Positions 1 through 10,137 of a stretch of DNA of 64,000 bases are shown piece after piece. Where the stretch lies: the NCBI RefSeq assembly GCF_003576645.1, contig NC_044916.1, positions 19,673,603 to 19,737,602 of the forward strand, read 5' to 3'. How positions within the stretch are numbered: the first letter of the stretch is position 1; every line of letters starts with the position of its first letter. The position numbers were made by a program, and so were the translations under genes. This stretch comes from Ipomoea triloba (lineage: Eukaryota > Streptophyta > Magnoliopsida > Solanales > Convolvulaceae). Under the pieces are notes generated by a model, which saw only the letters and a list, made by a program, of their open reading frames with translations, did no database searches and had not been told where the DNA came from.

Positions 1-333
1 GGAGGAAATAGGATATATGTTCAAAGGGTTCTACACATGCCCCTTTTCCACACTTAAAAGTGTGAACTGGGCTAAAACAATTCTAATAAGATCACATCCG
101 ACACAACAATATTATGCAACTCTTCACGTCTGATACAAGAAAATAAAGCAATCAAAAGAAACAGGGCATCAAAAAGGGATAAAAGAAGTACTTACAATGT
201 GCATCCCTATTAAATTTTTGTGCAATCTGTGCTTGCCCTTCAAAACATTGTTAGAGTAAAGGTAAAGAAATAAATGAAGAATTGAGATTCTACCTTTCAA
301 GATTGGTTTTCTTGGTTGATGGTGGAGTGGTCT
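1..333 (-). mobile_element. Fragment of an older Athila-type element (3' noncoding part), left of the N1 insertion
   Basis: This stretch aligns by eye with about 2810-3132 inside N1 (same order of ATATGTTYAAGGGTTCTACAC, the CCCCTTTTCCACACTT tract and TGAACTGGGCTAAAAC). It is therefore the region downstream of ORF1 in a related minus-strand element. It is interrupted at 334-338 by N1, whose duplicated target CTTCT recurs at 9544-9548, and it resumes at 9549. No coding capacity is seen. The rest of this element lies outside the window or is lost. Confidence 0.75.
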
Positions 334-338
334 CTTCT

Positions 339-1641
339 TGATGCTGATGTTTGTATGGAGTGAGTGTGAATGTGAAGGTGGTAAAACGAAGAGTCAAGAC
401 TCCCCGAGTGTCGTGTCTCTCAAGGATGACGAATGGGAATCGTATTGGTGTGTTGGCATCTAAGAGGTTGAAGGAAAAGAGTTACGGGAATGGCAAGGAA
501 TTGGGTTCATTGGTAAGAGGGTAAGGTTAATAAAAGTTATGTAAAATAAAGAAAAGTAAAGTGGAGATTGGGGCTTTAGGCTTTTCCATGTGGTTTATCT
601 TTGGTTGGTTTTGCGAGTGCAAGTTGTGGAATAGACTAGGGAGTCACGGCACATTACCAAGTGGCGTCACACTTTGGACTCCCACATCCTCATTCGGTTG
701 GGGCATTTCATCGAACACCTTGTCTACCACTCCTCTCGGATCTTGTCCTTTCGCACTAAGAGCGGAGATGTGGGTGAGTGAGACTCGTGGGTGGCCGCTA
801 TCGCGCACACACTCACTTCCTTTGGGTTTGCTACCTAATGTGGCCACAAAAGGCACAAAGCTTAAAGAACATCATCCACACAAGTTCAACATCCAACAAG
901 CAAGCAATTCACAAATCAAAGCAATAATATTAAACATCCACATAGATCTACCATGGGGCCACCAATCCCCTATCTAATCTATTTTAGCATACTAAGAAAC
1001 AAGAAAAGGAAAAGGAAATTCAAAGAAACAAGTATTGAATTAGAAATTGAAGAGAATGGTTTCCACCACTTGAAAAAGGGGATCTTACAACCTTGATCTT
1101 GAATCCCAATCTTCCTTCTTGCCCTTGATCTATTCTAAACTATGAACGGAAGGAATTTTTCCTCCAAGAGGGGAGAAAACCCTCTATCTAACCTATTCTA
1201 TCAACTTTTTTTGATCTAAGCTCTCCTCTCCTCCTCCCTTCAGGTTTAGGGCAAGAGGGATTTATATAAATGACAAAGGAGGGCAAATTTCCCGAAATAG
1301 CCTTTGGCCCGACCACGCTAGCTCACACGCGTGTGAGTGGCGTGGTGGCTCTCTGGAATGATTCCACGCTTAGCCACACGCGTGTGAGGCTACGTGGGAC
1401 GCTACTGCATTGCGGCTTGTTTTGTCTTTTGCTCTATTTTAGCTTCAAATCCCTCTCCAACCTGTGAAATACTTCAAAACTTTTTCTAGAAATGTTGTTC
1501 AAAACTTTTTCTAGAAATGTTGTTAGAAGATTTTGATCGCATTTGAGCTAAAATGCATGCAATTGTTGTAATCGGATGCTAAAACGATGTGCTTTTAATC
1601 TAATAAAGACCTCTTATAAGTGCTATCCTTGGTGCTTATCA
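339..1641 (-). repeat. N1 3' LTR
   Basis: It reads TGATAAGCACC...CATCAGCATCA on the minus strand, 1303 bp. A TATA box (TTTATATAAA) is at 1261-1270. Upstream of it in the sense direction lie a perfect 16-bp palindrome CTCACACGCGTGTGAG at 1322-1337 and a 12-bp core CACACGCGTGTG at 1375-1386. A 25-bp tandem duplication near 1473-1522 is absent from the 5' LTR. The conserved U5 motif GACTCCCCGAGTGTC (as read on the plus strand) is at 398-412. Short ORFs here are chance readings of LTR sequence. Confidence 0.93.
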
Positions 1642-1679
1642 AATTTTCCACACTTAAACCTTGCTTGTCCTCAAGCAAG
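1642..1679 (-). other. N1 polypurine tract with adjacent perfect hairpin
   Basis: Immediately inside the 3' LTR the minus strand reads AAGTGTGGAAAATT-type purine-rich sequence, the expected plus-strand primer. Beside it is an 8-bp perfect stem, CTTGCTTG (1660-1667) and CAAGCAAG (1672-1679), with a four-base loop. The same hairpin precedes the polypurine tract at 10099-10118, 19658-19677 and 45590-45609. Confidence 0.75.
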
Positions 1680-1689
1680 CATGCTTTTC

Positions 1690-3150
1690 TAAACACTAAT
1701 TACGTAAGCACCAAGGATAGTTCTTTCTTTCATGGTTAATCAATCAAGTGATGTGTAGGTGTTCGGAGTTGAGCGGGCGAAATCCCCTACACTATCTACC
1801 AAGACTGCTAAACTTGTGCCATTCAAATGTGAGAAATATGCTGAGGGAGTCTAGGTCTCGAGGGATGGATATTATATGAGAAGATTTTTGTTCACACATT
1901 TCAAGCATGCAAGTGACAAAAGAGTTTTCACCTTTTATTTTCTAGGGGCCTCAAGCAGATCCGACTAGTGGGACCGATGCTCATCCCTCAGCCAATTCCA
2001 ACCTAACGCCAAAGCCTCTTTACATAATATAAGTGAGGGCAGGGACATGGACCGCTCATCGCCATGGCTTGGACGATCACTCTATTTTCTCACTTCCTAG
2101 GATAACGTCCTCAGGCTACCCGACTTCACATGGAGATCCATGCTTTTTCGAAGGTCAGTGCAATGGGTGCCTGAATCCTAGCGAAGTGGCTCACCTCCGC
2201 TTTGTTTTCTCATCTTTTAAGATCTCTTCGGGGTAATCGACTTCACATGGATCTCCATGCTTTTTCGAAGACAGTGCAATGGTTACCCCTTATCTAGACA
2301 AGATGGCTCGCCTCGCTTTTATCTCTCGGAATGGCCTTAGGCCTTTTTACTCTTTTCACCATATCAACCCCTCGTGCCTTTTTCTAGGGAATAGGGATTG
2401 TTTTCACTCTAAGCTCACTTAGGCTCACCTTTTGCCCCATGTCTTGCTAAGATTAGTTCAGTTTCCAGGCTTCGCCATTCTTATCTTTCTAAAACCCGGA
2501 GGATTCACACTCCCACTTCAAGAGATCCTTGACTGGGGTCCAAACAAAATACAAGGTGAAATCATGCAAGCACTCATCAAAATTTTCAAATTGGGTCAAA
2601 ATGTGCAAATTGGTGCAAGGTGAAACTTCCAAAGCATATTTAAGACATTCGTATTTGGCACAAGGTTAGGAGCCCTCCTAGATAGTATTGGCAATAACAC
2701 ACCCTCTAGGTTCCTATACCTTATCACTTAATCAATTAACTGTTTCAAGAAGCATACACCCTTTCCACACTTAAAAATAAACATCGTCCTCGATGTTTCC
2801 ATAAGGAACGGAGGAAAAAGGATATATGTTTAAGGGTTCTACACACGCCCCTTTTCCACACTTAAAAATGTGAACTGGGCTAAAACAGTTTTAACAAATA
2901 GACTACATCCAACACAAAAATTTTATGCAGCTCTTCATTTGCGATTCTAGAAAATAAAGCGAACCGAAACAGGGCATTGAATTAGGATAAAAAAAATACT
3001 TACAATTTGTATCCTTAGAAAAGTTTTACAATCTGAGTTCGCCCTTTAAACACGGTTAGAGTAAAGGTAAAGAAATAAATTAAGAATTGAAATTATACCT
3101 TTCAAGATTGGTCTTTCATGGTTGTTGGTGGAGTGGTCCTTTCTTCTTCT
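1690..3150 (-). other. N1 conserved 3' noncoding region
   Basis: About 1.4 kb between ORF1 and the polypurine tract has no sense ORF. The core at about 2040-2200 is strikingly conserved in N2 (about 19135-19310, opposite orientation) and N4 (about 45975-46140). Over 107 aligned bases N1 and N4 differ at about 11 positions by my count, while their LTRs are much more diverged. It contains CATGGAGATCCATG, a 6-bp stem with a 2-base loop. An antisense ORF (2033-2236) is open in N1 and N2, but its substitutions do not look protein-constrained. Confidence 0.6.
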
Positions 3151-3157
3151 TATTTGT

Positions 3158-3202
3158 GGGTTGTCTCCCAAAAGCGCCACGTTTAACGTCTTTGGCTAGA
3201 CG
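3158..3202 (-). other. Double-hairpin motif downstream of N1 ORF1
   Basis: In sense orientation hairpin 1 is CGTCTAGCCAAAGACG (3202-3187; 5-bp stem CGTCT/AGACG). It is followed after a GTGGCGCT-type spacer by hairpin 2, GGG-AGACAA-CCC (about 3170-3158). Equivalent pairs occur at 5932-5980, 9561-9606, 15561-15609 and 49939-49986, with hairpin 1 also at 18205-18220. Base changes in the stems keep pairing. Confidence 0.6.
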
Positions 3203-3352
3203 AAACGTGCAAGATAAAAAATAAACAGAATTGTAGGTAAAACTATAAACAGAAATAAAAAGATTGTCCACAATCAATTGTTCAGAGTTAACAGATCACA
3301 AGTCATCATTATCAGGATTTTGTCTTTTCTTTTCTTCCGTCCTTTTCTTCCT

Positions 3353-4627
3353 TCATGGTCTCCTGATTTCCTTGATCTCTCTTGAAATCTCATCCAGCTT
3401 TTGCATTTGCTCCAAGTGCAATTGGTATTGGAAATTTTGGAGGGATCTCCAATCAGTGACTTGGGTGAACCAGCTCGGAATGTTGAAGATAGAGGAGTTG
3501 GGGTCTTGCTCTTCAGGTTGTGGTGGAGGTACAGACGGTCCGGGCTCTTTTGGTGGTGGAGAATACATTGAAGAATCCAACGGCGAGTACATTTCCGAAA
3601 AAGACGGGGAATTGAATGACATCGGAGAAGGAGTGAATCCTGGGGACGTCATGGGCGTGTTAGCATGATCATCCGCCATCTCCTCATCTACCCTCGTTCG
3701 CACTAATTGTCTCAAGTGAAGTTTTGCGACGTCCTCGGGAGATAAAGGAACTATATGCGCTCCTGGAAGCCGATGTTCGAACCAATTCATTTTCATTTGA
3801 TTGCCTAGGGAGACGCATAGCCTTGTCACCAAGGGACCTATGAAGATTGCCCTGGCTGACTCTTGCTGTTGTGCAACAAGCAAGTTTCTACAAATCGCGC
3901 TCATGTTCACCGAGTTCCCGGTGTCCATACTTCAAAGCATGAACAGCTCCGCCTTTGAGACTCGGTCATATGTCTCAGGCCTTCCTTCCCATGAATGAGC
4001 GATTACCTTCTATAAAACCTTTAAATCCTCCCTTACAATCTGAGAGACTCTCACTCTTGACCCTTCCCATTCGACTCCTTGTCTTGCTATCATCGACCAA
4101 TATTTTCTAGGAATGTCCCTGTCTCCAAAGTCATGTCTCAATCTCCTGTACCAGTGCTTCGACTGGTCTTCTTCATTGTAGAACCCAAGGAGAACACCCA
4201 AACGGTTAGCCGATATGTTATGGTCCTGGCTGAAGAGTCTAAACTTAATGGTAGGGCTGTAGAGATCTCCAGCTATTCCATCAACTTTCAAGCTCGCGAT
4301 AAACTCATGTACTAGAGGGATAAAAGTATCCTGTCTCCAGCTTAGCAGATTGTTCCAATATGGCTCTGCAATCAACCTCTCCAGTCCATATTTGCACTCA
4401 TAATCCTCCAATACTCTCAAGTCTACATATCTCCATTGCACAATAGGGTAGTTTAACAACTGCCTGTACCGCCCTAGCATGGTTGCTGTCATTAGTAGAA
4501 TTTGAGTTTTGGTGGGGACTTCTATATATCGAGTGTTAGCGCCCCTGGCACTGTTTTCATCAGCCGGGGCTTTCCCTCTCTGGAGCCTTTGAGCAATCTG
4601 TTGTGCAAGGTCATATGGCGAAGACAT
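3353..4627 (-). pseudogene. N1 ORF1, ATHILA ORF-1-like protein, two premature stops
   Basis: This is one continuous minus-strand reading frame from ATG 4627 (MSSPYD...) to the stop at 3353, broken by two in-frame stops: TAG at about 4010-4012, and TGA near 3932 where N2 has Trp in LWSMDT. It resembles the ATHILA ORF-1 family, whose function is unknown. Conserved stretches include SPTIKFRLF, LGVLLGFYNEEDQ, FGD-IPRKYW, GVEWEGSRV, SWEGR and IFIGPLVTRLC-SLG, then a proline-rich linker and a C-terminal helix with a coiled-coil look. I chose ATG 4627 because a candidate splice acceptor (TATAG, 4633) lies just upstream, as in N2 and N4. It sits in the env position, but I see no signal peptide or membrane segment. 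Confidence 0.82.
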
Positions 4628-4632
4628 CTTTC

Positions 4633-5248
4633 CTATAACGTGGGTAATCAAGGCAACACAAGGAAAAACACTTGCCAATCTTAAATATTGATTATGAACA
4701 ATATTGCACATATCTAAAGAAAAGATCATAAGAATTCATTGCATGCAACCATCATTTTGATATCCATCAACAATTCTATCCTATACATGCAAGAACTAGC
4801 TCATACCATTCCATACTCATTTCATAGTCAAAAGGTCAACATATGGTCAACTTCATCTTCTACCTCTAGACTAGCTCAAGGTTGAAAAATTGAAGGATCA
4901 TGAAAGTTAAAATTGGACCATCTAACTAGTAGAATATAGCAATGTAGTGCCTATAGAGTAGGAAAGTTGCAAACTTTACCCACCATGCTCACTATATCAA
5001 CAAAGATCTCATCATGATAAGAGAATACCCAAATCAAGCAATTTCAAGATCTAGTCACAAAGAGACGTTAAAACATGAAATTTCTAGTCTATAGAAGCAA
5101 TGTAGGCTCAATACAAGTCTATCAAGTCATCTCGTAACAATATATCTCTGGAAAAATATCATACAAGAAAAACCCATGGAGATATTCTTCAAAAATAGAA
5201 CAAGTTCTTCATTAAACAAGTAAATAGCAAAGAAGAGTATGTTCATAC
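4633..5248 (-). other. Candidate 5'-UTR intron upstream of N1 ORF1
   Basis: On the minus strand a donor AAG|GTATGA begins at 5248 and an acceptor TATAG|G ends at 4633, six bases before the ORF1 ATG. The interval is AT-rich with no ORF. N2 (16125-16689) and N4 (49434-48753) have donor and acceptor sites in the same relation to the promoter block and the ATG. This is inference from splice-site consensus only. Confidence 0.45.
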
Positions 5249-5350
5249 CTTAGAAATGACTTAGAATCCTTAAGAAAAGTTGAGAGATTTGGAAGGAAAT
5301 GCTTAGAAAGTGTATATTTTCAGCTTGGAAGAGTTCTTGCTTGTGGTGGT

Positions 5351-5434
5351 GAAGAAATGAAGCAAGGAAAGGGTTTTAAACCACTTCGCGCGGAAGAAAT
5401 GAAGCAAGGAAAGGGTTTTAAACCACTTCGCGCG
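5351..5434. repeat. Two 42-bp tandem copies carrying the TATA-like segment
   Basis: The unit starting GAAGAAATGAAGCAAGG at 5351 repeats exactly 42 bp later at 5393. Each copy contains TTTTAAACC. It is adjacent to a second, unrelated 42-bp array (5444-5611). Confidence 0.9.
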
Positions 5435-5443
5435 AAAATCCAC

Positions 5444-5611
5444 GAAAAGTCTGGTGCCCGTCCACGCACGCTACCACGCGTGGTCGAAAAGTCTGGTGCC
5501 CGTCCACGCACGCTACCACGCGTGGTGGAAAAGTCTGGTGCCCGTCCACGCACGCTACCACGCGTGGTGGTAGAGTCTGGTGCCCGTCCACGCACGCTAC
5601 CACGCGTGGTG
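5444..5611. repeat. Four 42-bp tandem copies carrying the palindrome CCACGCGTGG
   Basis: Copies begin at 5444, 5486, 5528 and 5570 (GAAAAGTCTGGTGCCCG...), with only a few substitutions. Because 42 is a multiple of three, all frames stay open, giving spurious ORFs with 14-residue repeats on both strands. Confidence 0.95.
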
Positions 5612-5931
5612 GTAGGCGTGGGAGCTCTCTGGTTTATTCCCACGCCTGCTCACACGCGTGTGAGCGGCGTAGTGGCTTTCTGGAAGTTTTCCACGCCTAG
5701 CCACACGCGTGGTGGTGGCGTGGAGGCGTGCTGTGCAAAGCTTACCTCGGTTTCCCCCTTCTTCCTTTGCTAGTGATGATGTTTGTCAATTGATTGCGGG
5801 CAACTTATAACTCTCGGGTGTTTAATCTGTACTTGTTAGCTCAACCGAGATTATAGAAACATTATTGAAATAAAACCAAGTAAAACATACTACATAAACC
5901 AAGAGAATTTTAAAGAAAAAGTAAGATAACA

Positions 5932-5980
5932 TTGGGACTGCCTCCCAAGTGCGCCATGGTTTTACGTCTCCTGGCCAGAC
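5932..5980 (-). other. Double-hairpin motif downstream of N1 ORF-A
   Basis: In sense orientation hairpin 1 is GTCT-GGCCAGG-AGAC (5980-5966) and hairpin 2 is TTGGGA-GGCAG-TCCCAA (5948-5932), with GCGCACT between them. Compared with the copy at 49939-49954 (TTGGG-AGGCAA-CCCAA), hairpin 2 keeps its pairing through matched changes. Confidence 0.6.
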
Positions 5981-6284
5981 ATGGTGTGGCCTATCCTTTA
6001 AGGCACACAGACTTTGGGACCCGACCAAGCGTCCCGTGAACCTTAGCTTCAAGGAATGTCCCAAGGTGGGAAACATCCTTGAATGCCCACAAGAATAAAG
6101 GAAGAACAACATGCAAGGTTGGATGAATGTTAACATTAAACACCCTCCTCAACTCTTTTAGGATGGTGTCTGCTTCCTTTCCTTTTTCCTCTCTTTCCCC
6201 CCTAAAGATTTTCTCGTTTGTTTCAAACCATATCTCCTCACTCCCTTCCTCAATCTCGAGTGTGGTCAACTCTCTCCACTCAAC

Positions 6285-7628
6285 TCATTTCATAAGATCA
6301 AACGTGAAAGACCTATCATTTCCCACCATCTCTTCTTCACACTCCTTTTCTTCATCACTCCACTCTATTGGGTTAGAAAAATCACTCACACTCTCACACG
6401 AATAGAATGAAGCATCATCCCTTTCACTCACCAACTCACTCTCACCCAAGACAAAGGATTCATCTTCTAAGAAGTTAAAGCAATCATAATCATTAGTAAA
6501 CAAGATAGAATCCTTACAATTATTAATCAATATATCAAAATTTTTCATGGAATCATCCTCCCGAAATTTAAAGCAATCATAATCACATATGATAAAAGTA
6601 TCAAGGCGAAAGGAGTTATCCACAAGGGTGTTTTCAAAAAGAGCATAAGGATTTTCAAGATTATTATCACAAAGAAGATTAGGAATTTTACCATATTTTG
6701 CTTCTTCATCTTCCCATACTATTTCGATGTTCTCATCCTCACTCTCCATCTCTACCTCGTTTTGATTTTCCAATTCGAAAATTGGGACTTCTTCAAACAC
6801 CGTGGCGTAACAATCCTCCATTCTTTCGAAACTCTCCTCTCCCTTAGCATTTTGCGCGTTTTCGACTTCTTGTACAATCCTTGGATGGGCTTCCAGAGCG
6901 GGGATGTCATCCATGATGGTAGAATTAGCTCGGGGCTCATTCATCTTCATGAGCTCCTCCATCATGGTCATCATCTTCGTTTCAACTTCTTCTAGCGGAA
7001 GTCCTTCTTTCCAGAGGGTAGCGAGATAGTCCTTTAGTTCGCTCTTGATTTCGGCTTTTAGTTTAGCCGTATCCTCCTTGGCCATCCTAGTGAATTCGTC
7101 AAATTTTGCTTTTAGAATTTCAATTTCATCGGTGGCCGGTGGGATATAATCACAAGGATCTATATGGGTATTATATGGGCGAGAGGGTAGTGTTTCAAAG
7201 GAATAGGTAGTATTGTCTTCTTTGTGGTTTTGCGATGGAGGTGGCTAGTAAGTGTTTAGTTTGGAATTGGGAAATGAATTTGACTCGGGAGTATAGCCTG
7301 GATCGAGTTGTTTCATCATTTGTACAAGCTTACTCTCTATGTTTTGGGATATTTCTTGGGAGCTTAACGAGTCAGTTTCTTGAAAATTGGGTGATTGTGA
7401 AAGGTAATTTTCTTGGAGAGGTGGAGGTGGTGTCTCAAATGGGTATGGGTGATGGTTGGGTGTATGAAATGGATAGTGATATGGAGGTGGTAAATGGTGG
7501 TGTGGAAATGGGCAATGGTATGTTGGTGGAGGGTAAGTATAGGTGGAATGGGGGTAATAGTGATATGGTTGGGGTTGAGGATTTGCATAGGATTGTCCTC
7601 CATGATGTGGGTAACCATGGGGATTCAT
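6285..7628 (-). pseudogene. N1 ORF-A, reduced gag-like protein (Pro/Tyr-rich, coiled-coil, acidic), one premature stop
   Basis: It occupies the gag position, about 250 bases after the primer site. The frame runs from ATG 7628 (MNPHGYP...) to the stop at 6285, about 447 codons, with one in-frame TAG at 7247-7245. The start homologous to N2's (ATGAGTGCT) is ATAAGTGCT here, so the ancestral start codon is lost. Order: an N-terminal Pro/Tyr/His-rich segment, a short helix, a coiled-coil-like helix (KLKAEIKSELKDYLATL), then a long acidic tail containing IEIVWEDE. N2's ORF-A (14025-15350) has the same order and the same IEIVWEDE. It lacks the capsid fold and zinc knuckle, and its coiled coil resembles the segment after the zinc knuckle in N4 gag. 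Biochemical role unknown. Confidence 0.7.
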
Positions 7629-7878
7629 TTTAGCACTTATTGGCAAGCTTCAAGAGGTTTGCTTAAGGAGAATTTCCTGCACAATAGCTTAGCCAACAAC
7701 AAATAATTTTGCAACTAAAAGTAGTTGCAAGTGAGCACAAGATATTCAATATAATAGAAGCTCACTTCTTCAAGCAAAATAACAAAAATAAGAAAACGAA
7801 ATAAACAAAAAGAAAGCAATTCAAGAACTCTTAAAATCCTACTTCTAAGATGTCAACACTATTCGAAATCGTTTGCCA

Positions 7879-7896
7879 TCCCCGACAGCGGCGCCA
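7879..7896 (-). other. N1 primer-binding site (tRNA-Asp type)
   Basis: The minus strand reads TGGCGCCGCTGTCGGGGA, three bases inside the 5' LTR. It differs from the tRNA-Asp-complementary site in N2 (TGGCGCCGTTGCCGGGGA) at two positions. Confidence 0.88.
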
Positions 7897-7899
7897 TTT

Positions 7900-9543
7900 T
7901 GATGCTGATGTTTGTATGGGGTGAGTGTGAAGGTGGTAAAACGAAGAGTCAAGACTCCCCGAGTGTCGTGTCTCTCAAGGATGACGAATGGGAATCGTAT
8001 TGGTGTGTTGGCATCTAAGAGGTTGAAGGAAAAGAGTTACGGGAATGGCTAGGAATTGGGTTCATTGGTAATAGGGTAAGGTTAATAAAAGTTATGTAAA
8101 ATAAAGAAAATTAAAGTGGAGATTGGGGCTTTAGGCTTTTCCATGTGGTTTATCTTTGGTTGCTTTTGCGAGTGCAAGTCGTGGAATAGACTAGGGAGTC
8201 ACGGCACATTACCAAGTGGCGTCACACTTTGGACTCCCACATCCTCATTCGGTTGGGGCATTTCATCGAACACCTTGTCTACCACTCCTCTCGGATCTTG
8301 TCCTTTCGCACTAAGAGCGGGGATGTGGGTGAGTGAGACTCGTGGGTGGCCGCTATCGCGCACACACTCACTTCCTTTGGGTTTGCTACCTAATGTGGCC
8401 ACAAAAGGCACAAAGCTTAAAGAACATCATCCACACAAGTTCAACATCCAACAAGCAAGCAATTCACAAATCAAAGCAATAATATTAAACATCCACATAG
8501 ATCTACCATGGGGCCACCAATCCCCTATCTAATCTATTCTAGCATACTAAGAAACAAGAAAAGGAAAAGGAAATTCAAAGAAACAAGTATTGAATTAGAA
8601 ATTGAAGAGAATGGTTACCACCACTTGAAAAAGGGGATCTTACAACCTTGATCTTGAATCCCAATCTTCCTTCTTGCCCTTGATCTATTCTAAACTATGA
8701 ACGGAATGAATTTTCCTCCAAGAGGGGAGAAAACCCTCTATCTAACCTATTCTATCAACTTTTTTTGATCTAAGCTCTCCTCTCCTCCTCCCTTCAGGTT
8801 TAGGGCAAGAGGGATTTATATAAATGACAAAGGAGGGCAAATTTCCCGAAATAGCCTTTGACCCGACCACGCTATTGCATTGCGGCGTGGTGGCTCTCTG
8901 GAATGATTCCACGCCTAGCCACACGCGTGTGAGGCTGCGTGGGACGCTATTGCATTGCGGCTTGTTTTGTCTTTTGCTCTATTTTAGCCATGGTTGAAAA
9001 AATCGCTAGGCGTTCTCTAGGCGCTCGGGAGCGCCTAGCGCTTAGGACGCCTAGCCGGGGATTAATCGGTGCCTAGGCGCCCGTGTACTTTTTATTTTAT
9101 TTTTTATTTTTAAAAAATTTGTTTAAGTATTTTTTTATTTTTTAAAGACTAATAATTATAAATTATATAATACTTTAATAGTTAATACTAAAATATTAAA
9201 TATTGACCTAAAATATATCTAAAGTTTGTACAATTTAAAATTATTTCGCCTAGCCGGCCAGCCGCCTAGACCACCATTTAATGTGATACGCTAGGCGGTT
9301 GACCAGCGCCTAGCGCCTAGGCGGGGATTAATCGGCGCCTAGGCGGGATTTTTGCAACATTGATTTTAGCTTCAAATCCCTCTCCAACCTGTGAAATACT
9401 TCAAAACTTTTTCTAGAAATGTTGTTAGAAGATTTTGATCGCATTTGAGCTAAAATGCATGCAATTGTTGTAATCGGATGCTAAAACGATGTGCTTTTAA
9501 TCTAATAAAGACCTCTTATAAGTGCTATCCTTGGTGCTTATCA
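7900..9543 (-). repeat. N1 5' LTR, carrying a hAT MITE
   Basis: It is 1644 bp, including a 374-bp MITE (8989-9362) and its 8-bp target duplication. TATA box at 8815-8824. Only one CACACGCGTGTG palindrome remains (8920-8931). At the place of the first palindrome of the 3' LTR, this copy reads CTATTGCATTGCGG, which also occurs about 70 bases away, suggesting template switching or conversion inside the array. Confidence 0.92.
8989..9362. mobile_element. hAT-type MITE
   Basis: This 374-bp insert is present in the 5' LTR and absent from the 3' LTR of N1. It is flanked by an exact 8-bp duplication ATTTTAGC (8981-8988, 9363-9370). The ends are imperfect inverted repeats (CATGGTTGAAAAAATCGC, and CAATGTTGCAAAAATCCC as the reverse complement of the right end). 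The subtermini are rich in GCCTAGGCG motifs and the centre is AT-rich. The 8-bp duplication and terminal CA...TG fit the hAT superfamily. There is no coding capacity. Confidence 0.9.
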
Positions 9544-9548
9544 CTTCT

Positions 9549-9737
9549 TCTCCTTATTCGTGGGTTGCCTCCCACGAGCGCCACGTTTAACGTCTTTGGC
9601 TAGACGAAATGTGCAAAACAAGACATAAACAGAAATATAACCAAAAGTATAAACAAAAATAGAAACAAAAAAGGGTTGTCCACAATCATAGTTTTGGAAT
9701 TATCAAACAAAAAGGATTGTCCACAATCATAGTTTTG
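9549..9737 (-). mobile_element. Older Athila fragment resuming after N1, with double-hairpin motif
   Basis: This continues the sequence interrupted at 333. It contains hairpin 2 (GGG-AGGCAA-CCC in sense; 9574-9561) and hairpin 1 (CGTCTAGCCAAAGACG; 9606-9591). A 41-bp tandem repeat around GTCCACAATCATAGTTTTG follows at about 9673-9735. It corresponds to about 3140-3290 in N1. Confidence 0.65.
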
Positions 9738-10137
9738 TGATTAGGTCTTTTGGGCCGAATTTGAGGCGAGCTTATGCGCATCGTTCCTACTAGTTGGTTA
9801 GGCTTGGTAGGCCTTTGAGGATAAAGGAATTAAATCTTCCCATTTGCTTGCTTGTTTTTTTTTTTATGTGTGAGATATACCCCGTTTTGTGAGTTGTTCT
9901 TGACTTTGTGGGTTTTTGTCTTCCTAAACATCCCTTGATTTGAGTTTGTCTATTGTCACACATTGTTTGCCATGTTTGTTATATAAAATGGAGGATATCA
10001 CCCACTTGACTCTTGTATATGTTTTTGTTGTGCTGGCATTTGAGGTTGTGAGCTTTTTTAAGACATCTTTGGCACTTATAGTTTGAATTGATTGATAACT
10101 TGCTTGGGAACAAGCAAGATTAAACTGTGAAAACTTT
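9738..10137 (+). mobile_element. 3' noncoding end of a plus-strand Athila-type element
   Basis: The orientation switches here. The text around GCATCGTTCCTACTAGTTGG matches the N2 3' region at about 19360-19390. The stretch ends with the hairpin CTTGCTTG...CAAGCAAG (10099-10118) and a purine-rich tract directly before an LTR start at 10138. No ORF is seen. The junction with the minus-strand piece at about 9737 has no recognisable duplication, so it is a rearrangement or a truncated insertion. Confidence 0.6.

Larger units (their letters stand above)
5351..5723 (-). promoter_or_regulatory. N1 internal LTR-like promoter block with palindrome array
   Basis: Read on the minus strand, an array of palindromes is followed by TTTAAAACCCTTTCC, matching the U3 arrangement of the LTRs (palindrome, then TATTTAAACCC). 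Palindromes: a CCACACGCGTGG-type unit at 5701-5712, the perfect CTCACACGCGTGTGAG at 5649-5664, and four CCACGCGTGG units at 5474, 5516, 5558 and 5600. The TATA-like segment is itself doubled (5372-5382 and 5414-5424). It lies between ORF-A and ORF1, just upstream of the candidate intron, so it probably drives ORF1. CACGCGT and CGTGTG resemble CAMTA and BZR-type plant sites; that is only a suggestion. Confidence 0.6.
339..9543 (-). mobile_element. N1: non-autonomous Athila-type LTR retrotransposon (ORF-A plus ORF1)
   Basis: The element is bounded by LTRs at 339-1641 and 7900-9543 and by the 5-bp duplication CTTCT at 334-338 and 9544-9548. Read on the minus strand the order is 5' LTR, tRNA-Asp primer site, ORF-A, hairpin pair, palindrome-rich internal promoter block, candidate intron, ORF1, hairpin pair, conserved 3' noncoding block, hairpin plus polypurine tract, 3' LTR. 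No reverse transcriptase, RNase H, integrase or zinc knuckle is encoded, so it must have been mobilised in trans. Both ORFs carry premature stops. It shares its whole plan with N2 (12555-20955), although the LTRs are substantially diverged. Confidence 0.92.

Noticed and set aside
561..977. Plus-strand ORF of 138 codons, repeated almost identically at 8116-8532
   Set aside because: Both lie at matching positions in the two N1 LTRs, antisense to the element, with no domain. The near identity follows from LTR duplication.
2033..2236. Antisense ORF homologous between N1 and N2 (19310-19056)
   Set aside because: Replacement changes outnumber silent ones and N4 has a stop. The conservation is at nucleotide level.
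5444..5611. Regularly spaced repeats resembling a CRISPR array
   Set aside because: Units are directly contiguous without unique spacers, and this is a plant nuclear locus.
5357..5773. ORF with 14-residue repeats (KSGARPRTLPRVVE-like), with repetitive frames on the other strand too
   Set aside because: The 42-bp repeat keeps every frame open. It is a promoter-like noncoding array, not a protein gene.
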